In this document: positions 29,740 to 40,530 of the stretch, in pieces | Layout: each line of letters opens with the position of its first letter | Numbering within the stretch: position 1 is the stretch's first letter | Source: Pelomonas sp. CA6 | GTDB taxonomy: Bacteria > Pseudomonadota > Gammaproteobacteria > Burkholderiales > Burkholderiaceae_C | Length of the DNA: 64,000 bases | Direction of reading: 5' to 3' | NCBI RefSeq assembly: GCF_022549225.1 | Contig: NZ_JAKZFD010000006.1 | Span: 124,001-188,000 of the forward strand | Made by a program: the position numbers and the translations under genes | The notes under the pieces: model-generated | Databases searched by the model: none | What the model saw: only the letters and a program-made list of their open reading frames with translations | Told to the model about the DNA's origin: nothing

Positions 29740-31370
29740 GTCAGCACCACATAGCCGCCGCTGCGCTCGGTCGGGCGGCGGACCAGACCCTGGGCCATCC
29801 ATCCGGCGGGCATGGGCTGGGGGCTGTCGGCCAGCACCAACGCATGCGGGCAGCGGGTCTGCGTCAGCGGCGTGCGGCCATCCACCAGCCAGTGGCCGCG
29901 GAACTCCAGCGCGGCCAGCACATGCAGGGGCAGTTCCGGCGCGGCGACGCAGGCGCCCGTCGGCAGCAGCGGCGCCAGGCGCTGCACCAGCGGCTCGTTG
30001 CTGCGTGCATAGTTGAGCACTGGCAGGCCCAACGTCATCGCCAGCAGCCAGCCCAGCGCCACGCCGCCGGCCGGCAGCACCAAGCTCTTCCACAACGGAT
30101 GCCGGTGGCGGGCCGTGCGCCAGCGCACCAGGTACAGCCAGGCCGCGCTTCCCAGCAGGGCCAGCAGCAAGGGCAGCCAGGCGAAGCGCGGCTCATAGCC
30201 CTGCGCCAGCTTGAGCACATTGGCGAGCAGCTGCGGCGGCCAGCCCGTCTGCATCGCGCAGTAATACACCCACAGAAAGAGGGCGCCGGCGCTGAAGAAG
30301 AAGACCGAGAACCAATCCACCGCGGCGCTGACGCCACGGCGCAGCGTCGGCAGCGCGAAGCTGGCCAGCACCGCCAGCGGCGGTAGGGCCAGCATCATCG
30401 CGCGGTCCGAACCATCCATCAGCAAGCTGGTGACCAGCGCCACCAGCACCGCCAGCAGCGGCACCGCGATATGGCGGCGCTGCCAGTGGGCGCGCCAGCG
30501 CCACACCGTCCATAGCGCCAGCGGCCAGCTGGGCCAGCAGAACCACAGCGCCAGGCCCGCCCAGTCCGTCGGGCTGGAGGCGTCCAGGCTGACGCGCCAG
30601 GCCCAGCCATCCATGGGCCAGGCGACCAGCGCCGCCGCCGCGGTGGCACCCAGCAGCCAGGGCAGCAACTCGCGCGCCTGCTCATAGTTGGAGCGCTGGG
30701 TCAGCGCCAGCCCGCCCAGGCCCAGCGCCAGTGCCACGGCCGGCGCGCCGCTGGCCGCCAGCAGCGGCAGCGACAGCGACAGCGCGACACGGGTCTTGGT
30801 CTGGCGAAAGGGGGCGGCGGCGAGCGCGTAGACGAACAGCGCGACCGCCAGCAACTGCAGGATCTCCGGCGTGGTCTCATGGCCCAGTTGCAGCAGGCCC
30901 AGGCTGGCAATCAGCGCCAGCAGCGCGCCATCGGCCAGCGCTCGCGCATAGTCCACCGCCTGCGCTTCGCCGCCGAAGGCAAAGGCCACCGGCTGCGCCG
31001 CGTCGGTGCGCGCCAGGTGCAGGCAGGCATACCACACCAGCGCCAGCACGCCCGTCAGCGCCAGTCCAAAGGGAAGGCGCGCGGCCAACGACGCGTCGAG
31101 AAAGGGCAGGGCCTTGATGAACAGTGCACCCAGCCAGTAAGGCAGCAGCCCGCCCTCGGCGGCGATGCCGGCGATGGCCGGCGCATGCCAGGGGGCATGG
31201 CCCTGAGCAATGCTGGCCATGAAGCCGAAGCTGGTCAGGTCGGCATTGCGCCAGGGGTCGCGGCCGAATAGGCCCGGGACGACATAGGCGGCGCACAGCA
31301 GCAGCAGCGCCCAGCGCGGCATCGGGCTGGCACTGCGCTCGGGAACGACGGCAGGGGTGGGCAGATTCAT
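29727..31370 (-). CDS. Large polytopic membrane protein, ArnT/GT39-like glycosyltransferase candidate
   Basis: Integral membrane protein of 547 residues with roughly 11-13 hydrophobic segments. The first loop, PGLFGRDPWRNADLTSFGFM, carries acidic residues after the first helix as in ArnT/PMT-type lipid-linked sugar transferases. A soluble C-terminal portion (PTGACVAAPELPLHVLAALEF onward) has several cysteines (TGACVA, QTRCPHA). This is the architecture of GT-C glycosyltransferases, but I see no decisive motif. ATG 31370 begins the likely N-terminus; a 54-nt longer frame exists. It follows phoR on the opposite strand and is codirectional with rpmE. Donor and acceptor are unknown. Confidence 0.6.
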   Translation of the reverse strand: MNLPTPAVVPERSASPMPRWALLLLCAAYVVPGLFGRDPWRNADLTSFGFMASIAQGHAPWHAPAIAGIAAEGGLLPYWLGALFIKALPFLDASLAARLPFGLALTGVLALVWYACLHLARTDAAQPVAFAFGGEAQAVDYARALADGALLALIASLGLLQLGHETTPEILQLLAVALFVYALAAAPFRQTKTRVALSLSLPLLAASGAPAVALALGLGGLALTQRSNYEQARELLPWLLGATAAAALVAWPMDGWAWRVSLDASSPTDWAGLALWFCWPSWPLALWTVWRWRAHWQRRHIAVPLLAVLVALVTSLLMDGSDRAMMLALPPLAVLASFALPTLRRGVSAAVDWFSVFFFSAGALFLWVYYCAMQTGWPPQLLANVLKLAQGYEPRFAWLPLLLALLGSAAWLYLVRWRTARHRHPLWKSLVLPAGGVALGWLLAMTLGLPVLNYARSNEPLVQRLAPLLPTGACVAAPELPLHVLAALEFRGHWLVDGRTPLTQTRCPHALVLADSPQPMPAGWMAQGLVRRPTERSGGYVVLTRRP

Positions 31371-31439
31371 GCAGACGGACAGGGCGGGTGGCCCGAGACC
31401 TCGGTGCCCCGCATCATGCCCCAAGCCGGGGCGACCAAT

Positions 31440-31461
31440 AAAAAAGGCAGCCTAGGCTGCC
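31440..31461 (-). terminator. Intrinsic terminator after rpmE
   Basis: On the minus strand the self-complementary GGCAGCCTAGGCTGCC (31446-31461) is followed by T6. A short but canonical rho-independent terminator. Confidence 0.88.
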
Positions 31462-31484
31462 TCCTTCGTGTGCGCGTGCGACGC

Positions 31485-31745
31485 TTACTTCTTGATGCCG
31501 ACGCGAGCGAACTTGTTGCGGAACTTCTCGACGCGGCCGCCCAGGTTGTCCACGCTCTTCTGCGTGCCCGTGTAGAACGGGTGCGATTCGCTGGAGGTTT
31601 CCAGCTTGACCAGCGGCAGCTCGCGGCCGTCGTCCAGCTTGATGGTTTCCTTGGTCTGGACGGTCGAGCGCGTCACGAACTGGAAGCCGTTGGACAGGTC
31701 CACGAAGCAGACTTCGCGGTAGTTGGGGTGGATGCCTTCTTTCAT
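31485..31745 (-). CDS. rpmE2: 50S ribosomal protein L31 type B
   Basis: L31 of 86 residues beginning [20 protein letters not shown]. The zinc-binding CxxC pair of type A L31 is absent (only one Cys, in REVCFVD), and the [16 protein letters not shown] motif with a longer body is typical of the zinc-independent type B form. ATG 31745 follows AGAGG. It lies downstream of rho, with its own promoter and terminator. Confidence 0.95.
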   Translation of the reverse strand: MKEGIHPNYREVCFVDLSNGFQFVTRSTVQTKETIKLDDGRELPLVKLETSSESHPFYTGTQKSVDNLGGRVEKFRNKFARVGIKK

Positions 31746-31823
31746 GGGAAACCTCTCGCTGCGGTGCCGCCAGCCACACCCCGCACCACGCGGGAAGCAC
31801 TTAGCGACAGCGGAAAACCTGTG

Positions 31824-31854
31824 ATTATAACGTACAAGCCGGCCAGGCTGTCCA
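31824..31854 (-). promoter_or_regulatory. Sigma-70 promoter for rpmE2
   Basis: On the minus strand TGGACA (31854-31849), 19-bp spacer, TATAAT (31829-31824). The -10 is perfect and the -35 matches at 5 of 6; the spacer is long. Transcription would give a leader of about 70 nt. Confidence 0.65.
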
Positions 31855-31900
31855 GCCGGCCGGCGCCGCGGACGTCCGCAGGGACTCCGCCGGGTCCAAC

Positions 31901-33163
<1,263 letters not shown>

Positions 33164-33385
33164 GGGGGTGTGACCCGGTGTGTCGTCCAGAGCCTGCCAA
33201 GGCCATGGACCCATACTGCGGCTGCCAAAGCACCGAGCCGACACGCAGACCGTGTTCAGCGCGGACGAGTGAAATGCGGGAGCTTGGGCGCCGAGTCCAC
33301 GCGCATTCCCCGGGAATCAATGCAACGCCGGGGCGGCGTGTTGGCAATCTCCGCCAGGGCCGGGCGGCCCCAGCGGATACGGACG

Positions 33386-33416
33386 ATTATAGGTGAGCGT
33401 CCAGGAAGGCGGTCAA
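33386..33416 (-). promoter_or_regulatory. Candidate rho promoter overlapping the trxA stop codon
   Basis: On the minus strand TTGACC (33416-33411), 19-bp spacer, TATAAT (33391-33386). The TAA stop of trxA (33389-33387) lies inside the -10 hexamer. Predicted transcription start is near 33379. Confidence 0.6.
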
Positions 33417-33716
33417 CTGGGCCTTGGACAGCGCGCCGACCTTGGTGGCGGCCAGCTGGCCGTCCTTGAACAGCATCAGCGTGGGGATGCCGCGAATGCC
33501 GAACTTGGCGGGCACCTCGCGGTTCTCGTCCACGTTCATCTTGGTGATCTGCAGGCGCTCGCCATAGTCCTTGGCCACTTCGTCCAGGATGGGGGCGATC
33601 ATCTTGCAGGGGCCGCACCATTCGGCCCAGTAGTCGACCAGCACCGGCTTGCCGGACTGCAGGACGTCCGCGTCGAAGGACGCGTCGGAGATGTGTTTGA
33701 TCAGTTCGCTGCTCAT
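33387..33716 (-). CDS. trxA: Thioredoxin
   Basis: General disulfide reductase of 109 residues. The active site WCGPC is at 33-37 and the cis-proline is in RGIPTLMLF. Conserved [18 protein letters not shown] and the C-terminal [15 protein letters not shown] identify classical TrxA. ATG 33716 is preceded by AAGGACC. The order trxA-rho-rpmE is widespread in betaproteobacteria. Confidence 0.98.
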   Translation of the reverse strand: MSSELIKHISDASFDADVLQSGKPVLVDYWAEWCGPCKMIAPILDEVAKDYGERLQITKMNVDENREVPAKFGIRGIPTLMLFKDGQLAATKVGALSKAQLTAFLDAHL

Positions 33717-33852
33717 GAATGAGGTCCTTATCAGGGCCGGACCGATGCCGTGCAAGGTCGGCGTCAGGGCACAATGATTCTGACATAAAGCCCCCGGCCC
33801 CATCGGCCAGGGGGATGCCATAGATGCCGCCTGCGTCAAGGAAATCAAGCCC

Positions 33853-36630
33853 TTGCCCGATCCGTCCCTCCTGTCTCTGTTCGATCCGCCGCCCGGCGAC
33901 CCGCTGCCCGATGAGGCCATGCCCGCCTTCGACCACGTCTTCGCGTTGGACGAGCGGCATGGCGCGCAGGCGTTCTGGACCCGGCTGGCCGAGCATGTCG
34001 AGGGCTGGCTGAGCACGCGGGGCCTGGCCGCGCGCGACGTGATCGTGCTGCTGCCTTTCGCGCAACACCTGGCACCGGCGCGGCGCGCCTGGATGGCGCT
34101 CGCCGCGCAGCGCCGCGCGCGCGCCGGGGCGGCCCCGGGCATGGGCTGGCAGCCGCGCTTCGAGACCACGCACAGTCTGGCCGCCGCGCTGGGCCCCAGC
34201 CCGCTGCCGCAGCCGCACGAGATCAGCGGCGACGCCGCCATCGACCTGCTCGCGGCCCGTGAGCTGCTGCAGGGGCAGAGCTGGGCCCAGCAGCTGCAGC
34301 GCGCGGACGCGCAGGCCTACCAGATGGCGCTGCAGCAATTGGTGGAGCTGGCGCAGCAGCTGCAGCGCGCGGCCGAGCTGCAGGCGCCGGCGCGCCGCCC
34401 GACCTTCTGGGACCGGGCCCGCGAGCAGCTGTCGGCGCCCACCGCGACCGGGCAATTGGAACGTGCGCTGGCACTGGTGGCGCTGGAATGGGCCATTGCG
34501 AGCGACCGCGAGCCGGCCACCGACCGGCTCTTCGAGTTGCGTCCCGCCGCCTGGGTGCATCTGCAATGCGGCGGGCCCGACCGCCTGGCCGACGCGCTGC
34601 TGCAGGAGGCCCGCGCCATCGGCCTGCCTTGCCTGCGCCTGTCCGCCGAGCTGGTGCTGGAACCCCTGGCGCCGCTGGGTGAGGCGCGCCCGCCCTTGCA
34701 GGTGGAGGTGGCCGTCTGCGAGGACTTCGAGGATGTGGCCCAATGCAGCGCCGCGGCGGTGCTGGCCCATCTGCGCGCGGGCCGTGCCCCGGTGGCGCTG
34801 ATCGCGCAGGACCGCGTCGTGCTGCGCCGCGTGCGCGCGCTGCTGGAACGCCAGCAGGTCGGGCTGTCCGACGAGACGGGCTGGACCCTGGCCACCACGC
34901 CGGTCGCGGCCCAGCTGATGGCGCTGCTGCGCGCGAGCCGGCGCGAGGCCTCGTTGGACGAATGGCTCGCCTGGCTGAAGACCCCGCTGGCCGCCGCCTT
35001 GCGCGCGCGTTGCGGGCAGGCCGCGCTGGGCTTGCTCGAAAGCCGCTGCCGCAGCGAGGGCTGGTCCAAGCCGCAGCAGCTGCGCGAAGACCGCCTGGCT
35101 CCCAGCGCCGCGCGCCTGTGGGCGCTGGCGAGGGAAGGGCTGGCGGCCCTGCAGGGTGGTGCCCGGCGCAGCCTGCAGGACTGGCTGGCGCTGCTGACCG
35201 AGCTGCTGCAGGGGCTGGGCGCGGACGCGGCGCTGGAGGCGCAGGACGCCGGCCCGCAGCTGCTGGACGCCTTGTGGCTGCGTCGCTCGCCCTGGCCCGG
35301 CTCGGCCCACGAGGCCGTGCTGCAGCAGGCGCAGCTCAGTCATGCCGAGTTCCTTGCCTGGGTCGGATCCAGCCTGGAGGCGGCCCAGGTCGTGCCGCCG
35401 CTGCAGGGCGAGCTGCAGGTGATGGTGACCCCGCTGGCGCGCGCAATGCTGCGCCCCTTCGGCGCCATCGTGCTGCCCGGCGCCGAGGTCGACACCCTCG
35501 GACCGGTCCCGCCCGGACCGGCCCTGCTCAACGAGGCGCAATGCCGGGCGCTGGGGCTGCCCACGCAGGACGACAAGCGCGAGGCGCTGACGCTGCAGTT
35601 CGCCCAGCTGCTGCGCACGCCCTGGGTGACGCTGCTGCGCCGCGCCCACGCCGGCAGCGAACCGCTGCCGCCCAGCCCGCTGCTCGAGCGCCTGGGCCTG
35701 GCGCTGCAGCAGGCCCGATGGCCGGTGCTGCGCGATTGGGCCGACCCGCGCGAACAGAAGGCGCTGGCGCGTCTGCCGCAGCCCCGTGCCCAGGCCCTGG
35801 CCGCGGGCCGCCTGCCGCGCGCGCTCAGCGCCAGCGGCGTGGACTCGCTGCGCCAATGCCCCTACCAGTTCTTCGCCCGCGTGCTGCTGGGCCTGCGCGA
35901 AAACCAGGAGCTCGAGGCGGCGCCGGACAAGCGCGACTACGGCACCTGGCTGCATGCCGTGCTGCAGCAGTTTCATGAAGAACGCCTGGCCGGCGATCCG
36001 CCGGGGCTGGGCGACGAAGAGCGGCTGCTGCTGGCGGCCCAAGCCCAGCAGCGCCGCCTGGGCCTGGCGGCCGAGGAGTTCCTGCCCTTCAGCGCCAGTC
36101 TGGCGCGTTTCGTGCCGCGCTACCTCGCCTGGTTGGCAGAAACCGAGGCGGCCGGGCAGTGCTATGCCGCTGGCGAGCTGGCGCGCGAGGTGCATCCGTG
36201 GCGCGAGCCGCCGCTGACCGGGCTTGCGCTGCTGGGCCGGCTGGACCGCGTGGACGTGGCGCCGGGCGCCCGTGTGCTGCTGGACTACAAGACCGGCAGC
36301 CTGCAGTCGCTCAAGGACAAGGTGGCCGATCCGCTGGAGGACACGCAACTGGCCGTCTACGCCGCGCTGATGCAGGGCGCCGAGCTGCCGGCCGGACCGC
36401 CGGCGCTGCAGGCCGCCTACCTGGCGCTGGACGAATCCCGGGAGCTGGCCGCGGTGGCGCATCCGGAGGTCGAGCACAGCGCTGCGCTCATGCTGCAGGG
36501 GCTGGGCGAGGATCTGGGCGCCTTGCACGGTGGCCAGCCCCTGCCGGCGCTGGGCGAGGGGCCGGTCTGCGACTACTGCGAGATGCGCGGCCTGTGCCGA
36601 CGCGACGACTGGGCGGGGGAGGCCTTGTGA
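33853..36630 (+). CDS. AddB-like PD-(D/E)XK nuclease (probable double-strand-break repair)
   Basis: Protein of 925 residues whose C-terminal third is a RecB/AddB-type nuclease: [20 protein letters not shown] (from about 660), a [14 protein letters not shown] helix, GRLDRVD, and catalytic LLDYKTGS. The Cys in RQCPYQF and three in [11 protein letters not shown] form the four-cysteine iron-sulfur pattern of AddB. The N-terminal helicase-like part lacks a clear Walker A, as expected of AddB. The start is TTG 33853 with AAGGAAA upstream. It overlaps or abuts the next gene, its likely partner. Confidence 0.88.
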   Translation: MPDPSLLSLFDPPPGDPLPDEAMPAFDHVFALDERHGAQAFWTRLAEHVEGWLSTRGLAARDVIVLLPFAQHLAPARRAWMALAAQRRARAGAAPGMGWQPRFETTHSLAAALGPSPLPQPHEISGDAAIDLLAARELLQGQSWAQQLQRADAQAYQMALQQLVELAQQLQRAAELQAPARRPTFWDRAREQLSAPTATGQLERALALVALEWAIASDREPATDRLFELRPAAWVHLQCGGPDRLADALLQEARAIGLPCLRLSAELVLEPLAPLGEARPPLQVEVAVCEDFEDVAQCSAAAVLAHLRAGRAPVALIAQDRVVLRRVRALLERQQVGLSDETGWTLATTPVAAQLMALLRASRREASLDEWLAWLKTPLAAALRARCGQAALGLLESRCRSEGWSKPQQLREDRLAPSAARLWALAREGLAALQGGARRSLQDWLALLTELLQGLGADAALEAQDAGPQLLDALWLRRSPWPGSAHEAVLQQAQLSHAEFLAWVGSSLEAAQVVPPLQGELQVMVTPLARAMLRPFGAIVLPGAEVDTLGPVPPGPALLNEAQCRALGLPTQDDKREALTLQFAQLLRTPWVTLLRRAHAGSEPLPPSPLLERLGLALQQARWPVLRDWADPREQKALARLPQPRAQALAAGRLPRALSASGVDSLRQCPYQFFARVLLGLRENQELEAAPDKRDYGTWLHAVLQQFHEERLAGDPPGLGDEERLLLAAQAQQRRLGLAAEEFLPFSASLARFVPRYLAWLAETEAAGQCYAAGELAREVHPWREPPLTGLALLGRLDRVDVAPGARVLLDYKTGSLQSLKDKVADPLEDTQLAVYAALMQGAELPAGPPALQAAYLALDESRELAAVAHPEVEHSAALMLQGLGEDLGALHGGQPLPALGEGPVCDYCEMRGLCRRDDWAGEAL

Positions 36631-39600
36631 GTTCCATGTCGACATCCCCCCCGGGCGCGGCCTACACCGTCGATGGCCAGCGGGTCGCGCGCGAGCGCTT
36701 TTACGCGCTCGCCTGCGACCCCGCGCGCAGCGTGGTCGTCGAGGCCTGCGCTGGCGCCGGCAAGACCTGGATGCTGGTATCGCGCATCCTGCGCGCGCTG
36801 CTGGAGGGCGCGCGGCCGCAGGACATCGTCGCCATCACCTTCACCCGCAAGGCCGCCGGCGAAATGCGCGAGCGCCTGGGGGAATGGCTGGACGAGTTCG
36901 CCCATGCCGACGCGGCCCAGCGCGTGGCCGCGCTGCAGCAGCGCGGCTGCACGCCCGCGCAGGCGCAAGACCTGGCCCCACGTCTGGCCACGCTGCAGCA
37001 GTCGCTGCTGCGCCAGGCGCGCGGAGTGGAGATCCGCACCTTCCATGCCTGGTTCTCGCAGCTGCTGCGTGCCGCGCCGCTGGAGCTTCTGCAGGCCCAG
37101 GGCCTGTCGCCCGAGCTGCAGCTGCTGGAGGACGAAAGCGACCTGCTGCAGGAGCTGTGGCCGCGCTTCCACGCCGCCGTGCTCGCGGACGCGGCGCTGC
37201 TGCAGGACTACCGCGAACTGAGCCAGGAGCAGGGGCGCAACAAGCTGCAGTCCTGGTTGCAGTCGGCGTTCGCCAAGCGGGTCGAGATCCGCCTCGCGCA
37301 GCGCAGCGGCGTGCTGGACGCCAGCATGCCCGGCGCCGAAGCCGTCGCGCCTGTCTTTGCCGAGTCCGCGCCGCTGGAGGTCTTCGCCTGCCTGCGCGGG
37401 GAGCTGCAGGCGCTGGCGCTCAGCCTGGGCGTGCACAAGAACAAGACGCCCAAGGAGGCCGCGGTCGCGATCGAGCAGGCCCTGGCCCTGCCGGACGAGG
37501 CCGCGATGGCCGGCGTCTGCAAGGCCTTGTTCACCGCCCAGGGCAGCTTGCGCAAGGCCCTGGGCGACGCGCCCGAGCTGCTGGCCATCGCGGACGCGCT
37601 GACGCAGATCCGCCAGGCCCAGGAACAGCAGCGCGCGCGCCAGGCCCATCGGCAGATGAGCCGGCTGGCCGATGCGCTGCTGACCCAGTTCGAGGCCCTG
37701 AAGCGCGAGCGCGGCCTGGTCGACATGAACGACCTGGAACGCGGCGCGCTGGCCCTGCTGGGCGACCCCGAGCTGTCGGGCTGGGTGCAGCAGCGCCTGG
37801 ACCGCCAGGTCCGCCACCTGCTGATCGACGAGTTCCAGGACACCAGCCCGCTGCAATGGCATGCGCTGCATGCCTGGCTGTCCGGCTACGCGGGGGCGGG
37901 CGGCGGCCAGCACCGGCCGTCGGTCTTCATCGTCGGCGACCCCAAGCAGAGCATCTACCGCTTCCGCCGCGCCGAGCCGCGCGTGTTCGCCGCCGCGCGC
38001 GACTTCGTGCGCGAGGCGCTGGACGGCGTGCTGCTGGCCTGCGACCACACCCGGCGCAACAGCCCGCCGGTGCTGGACGCCGTCAATGCGGTGTTCGACG
38101 TCGCCCAGCGCGCCGGCCAGTACGAGGGGTTTCGCGACCACACCACCGAGACCTCGGGCGACGCGGCCGATCCGCTCAGCGGCGTCTTCGTGATCGACGA
38201 TGCCGAGCCGGTGCCCGGCGACGCCGCGGCGCCCGATGCCGCGCCGCTGCGCGATGCGATGACCTGGCGGCCCAGCCTGACCGAGCCGCGGCGCGAGGCC
38301 GAGCTGCATCGCCGCGAGGCCGAGGCCCGGCGTGTCGCCGCCTGCATCGCCCAGCTGCTGCGCGGCGCGCAGGTCCAGCCCGGCGACATCTTCGTGCTGG
38401 CGCGCAAGCGCGAAGGGCTGCGCGTGCTGGCCCAGGTGCTCAAGGCCCAGGGCATCGCGCACGCGGCCCCCGAGGACCTGGCCCTGCTCGACGCCCCGGA
38501 CGTGCGCGACCTGCTCGCTCTGCTGGACGTGCTGGCCTCGCCGGGTCACAACCTGTCGTTGGCCCATGCCCTGCGCAGTCCGCTGTTCGCGGTGGACGAG
38601 GCCGAGCTGCTGTGGCTGGCCGAACGCGCCGGCTCGGCCGCCTGGCTGGACGCCGCGCAGCGGGCCAGCGCCGGCCCGCGCAGCTGGTGGGACGCGCTGA
38701 TGGGCGGGGCGGACGGGGCGGGCGAGGGCGGCGACGCGGATGCGGGCGGGGGCGCGGCCACGGCCACGCTACCGCAAGACCTGACCCCGGCGCTGGCGCG
38801 CGCCCGCGAGCTGCTCGGCCGCTGGGCGCCGCTGGCGGCCCAGCGCAGCCCGCACGATCTGCTGGACACCGTGATCTGCGAAGGTGAGCTGATGGCCCGC
38901 CTGGCCCAGCGCGTGCCGCCCAGCGAGCTGCGTGCGCGCCAGCATGCGGTGCAGGCCCTGTTGGCGCTGGCGCTGGAGCTGGATGGCGGGCGCTACGCCT
39001 CGCTGTACGGCTTCGTGCGCGCGCTCAAGCGCCGCGCGCTCAAGCTGGGCGCGCCGGTGGAGCCCGACGCGGTGCAACTGCTCACCGTGCATGGCGCCAA
39101 GGGCCTGGAGGCCCGCGTGGTCGTGCTGCTGGACTGCGAGGCCGGACCGGCGCGTGCCGAGACCATGGGGCTGGCACTGGGCTGGCCGGTGCAGCAGCCG
39201 ACGCCGCAGACGGTGGCCTTTCTCGCGTCGGAAAGCCGGCCGCCGCCGTCGCTGCAGGCCTTGCTGGACGACGAGCGCGAACAGCGCCAGCGCGAGGAGT
39301 TGAACGCGCTCTATGTGGCGATGACGCGCGCGCGCAGCCGCCTCGTGATCAGCCGCACGCCGGCGCGCCGCCAGGCCGCCAGCGCGACCTGGTGGGAGCG
39401 GCTGGCCCCCTTGGGGCAGCCGCTGTCCGTGCCCGCGGACCTGGCGCCACAGGATGCGCGGACCGAACCCGCGCTGCTGCGCGTGTTGCCGTCGCTGCCT
39501 CCGTCCGAGCCGCGCCCCGTGCCCATCGCCGCGGTGGAGGCGGCGCCGGACGGCGCGGACCCGCTGGGGCAGGGGCCCGCGCCGGTCGACGAAAGCGCGG

Positions 39601-40103
39601 CGCTGGGCGAGGCGCTGCACCGCGTGCTCGAGTGGTTCAGCGGGCCACGCGGGCGCAGCCAGCCGCTGGCACGCCTGCTTGGCGCCGCGGCGCAGATGTA
39701 TGGGCTGGACGGCCGGCGCAGCGAGCGGCTGCAGCGCGCCGTGGAGGCCATCCTCGGCAGCGCGGCCTGCGCGCCGCTGTTGGACCCCGCGCAGCTGTTG
39801 TGGTCCGGCAACGAGGTGCCGGTGAGCTGGCGCGAGCAGGACCTGCGCCTGGATCGGCTGGTCTGCCGCGCCGAGCCCGACGGCCCCTGCTGGTGGGTGC
39901 TGGACTACAAGCTCAACCCCAGGCCCGAGGCCAACCCCGAGTACCTGCAGCAGCTGTGGCGCTACCGCGAGGCGGTGCGCCAGCTGCAACCGGGCGAGCG
40001 GGTGCGCTGCGCTTTCATCAGCGGCCAGGGACGCCTGATCGTGTGCAGCGACGCGCAGCTGGACGCCGCCGCCGAGGCCGTGGAAGACGCGGCGGCGCGC
40101 TGA
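36627..40103 (+). CDS. AddA-like UvrD/RecB-family helicase-nuclease
   Basis: Superfamily 1 helicase of about 1158 residues. Walker A is ACAGAGKTWMLVSRI (about 40), followed by motif Ia ITFTRKAAGEM, Walker B LLIDEFQDTSPLQW, motif III GDPKQSIYRFRRAEP, motif V LLTVHGAKGLEA and motif VI YVAMTRARSRLVIS. A C-terminal nuclease has VLDYKLNP at about 1093. With the preceding AddB-like gene it forms a presumed heterodimer that resects DNA ends. GTG 36627 overlaps the upstream stop (GTGA) with GGGGAGG 4 nt before; ATG 36636 is the alternative. Confidence 0.9.
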   Translation: MSSMSTSPPGAAYTVDGQRVARERFYALACDPARSVVVEACAGAGKTWMLVSRILRALLEGARPQDIVAITFTRKAAGEMRERLGEWLDEFAHADAAQRVAALQQRGCTPAQAQDLAPRLATLQQSLLRQARGVEIRTFHAWFSQLLRAAPLELLQAQGLSPELQLLEDESDLLQELWPRFHAAVLADAALLQDYRELSQEQGRNKLQSWLQSAFAKRVEIRLAQRSGVLDASMPGAEAVAPVFAESAPLEVFACLRGELQALALSLGVHKNKTPKEAAVAIEQALALPDEAAMAGVCKALFTAQGSLRKALGDAPELLAIADALTQIRQAQEQQRARQAHRQMSRLADALLTQFEALKRERGLVDMNDLERGALALLGDPELSGWVQQRLDRQVRHLLIDEFQDTSPLQWHALHAWLSGYAGAGGGQHRPSVFIVGDPKQSIYRFRRAEPRVFAAARDFVREALDGVLLACDHTRRNSPPVLDAVNAVFDVAQRAGQYEGFRDHTTETSGDAADPLSGVFVIDDAEPVPGDAAAPDAAPLRDAMTWRPSLTEPRREAELHRREAEARRVAACIAQLLRGAQVQPGDIFVLARKREGLRVLAQVLKAQGIAHAAPEDLALLDAPDVRDLLALLDVLASPGHNLSLAHALRSPLFAVDEAELLWLAERAGSAAWLDAAQRASAGPRSWWDALMGGADGAGEGGDADAGGGAATATLPQDLTPALARARELLGRWAPLAAQRSPHDLLDTVICEGELMARLAQRVPPSELRARQHAVQALLALALELDGGRYASLYGFVRALKRRALKLGAPVEPDAVQLLTVHGAKGLEARVVVLLDCEAGPARAETMGLALGWPVQQPTPQTVAFLASESRPPPSLQALLDDEREQRQREELNALYVAMTRARSRLVISRTPARRQAASATWWERLAPLGQPLSVPADLAPQDARTEPALLRVLPSLPPSEPRPVPIAAVEAAPDGADPLGQGPAPVDESAALGEALHRVLEWFSGPRGRSQPLARLLGAAAQMYGLDGRRSERLQRAVEAILGSAACAPLLDPAQLLWSGNEVPVSWREQDLRLDRLVCRAEPDGPCWWVLDYKLNPRPEANPEYLQQLWRYREAVRQLQPGERVRCAFISGQGRLIVCSDAQLDAAAEAVEDAAAR

Positions 40104-40127
40104 TGCGGCGGCCCCGGTTTCCCGGGC

Positions 40128-40133
40128 TACAAT
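40128..40133 (+). promoter_or_regulatory. -10 element (TACAAT) for tRNA-Pro
   Basis: TACAAT ends 12 nt before the tRNA, so transcription would start about 6 nt before the mature 5' end. No good -35 is visible. Confidence 0.45.
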
Positions 40134-40145
40134 GGCAGGCTTCGT

Positions 40146-40222
40146 CGGGGTGTAGCGCAGCCTGGTAGCGCAACTGCTTTGGGAGCAGTGGGTCGGACGT
40201 TCGAATCGTCTCACCCCGACCA
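40146..40222 (+). tRNA. tRNA-Pro (TGG anticodon)
   Basis: Acceptor stem CGGGGTG (40146-40152) with CACCCCG (40212-40218), anticodon stem ACTGC/GCAGT and loop TTTGGGA giving TGG at 40180-40182. T-arm TTCGAAT loop is present; CCA is encoded at 40220-40222. Confidence 0.97.
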
Positions 40223-40233
40223 ACTAACTAACT

Positions 40234-40265
40234 GAGCCACAACGGTTTTCCGTTGTGGCTCTTTT
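40234..40265 (+). terminator. Intrinsic terminator after tRNA-Pro
   Basis: A 12-bp perfect stem GAGCCACAACGG (40234-40245) with CCGTTGTGGCTC (40250-40261), TTTT loop, then TTTT. Confidence 0.93.
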
Positions 40266-40530
40266 CCTTGGTGGGCTGTCAACATCTAACCTACAGCCCA
40301 CCATCTAACGGACTCACCGCATGGTGGTGGTACGGCGGAGCGCCTCGGTTCGGAGTTCGCCCAAGTGTCGCGCCACGGCGCATGACTTTTGGGGGAATCC
40401 CTAGGTTGCCGCAAGCGTCAGTTCGATGTCAGCCGGGGACAATCCGCGCTTACTTTTTGTTATGGCCACAACGGTGGCGCAGAGCGGGCCACAAGCCCGC
40501 CTTGTGCTGACTTCATAGGACAACTCCAAC
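40266..40530 (+). other. Intergenic region before the OPT transporter gene, with several stem-loops
   Basis: No gene seen here. It holds an inverted repeat GGTGGGCTGT (40270-40279) with ACAGCCCACC (40293-40302), a candidate -10 GACAAT (40438-40443), and two stem-loops close to the downstream gene: GCCAC-AACG-GTGGC (40465-40478) and GCGGGC-CACAA-GCCCGC (40484-40500). The 11-mer GCCACAACGGT of the tRNA-Pro terminator recurs at 40465. Some of this may be leader RNA of the transporter gene. Confidence 0.4.

Noticed and set aside
33256-36645. Minus-strand open frame of over 1100 codons opposite the AddB-like gene and trxA region
   Set aside because: Low-complexity Gln/Arg/Gly-rich translation; the plus-strand nuclease has catalytic motifs, and trxA lies in another frame.
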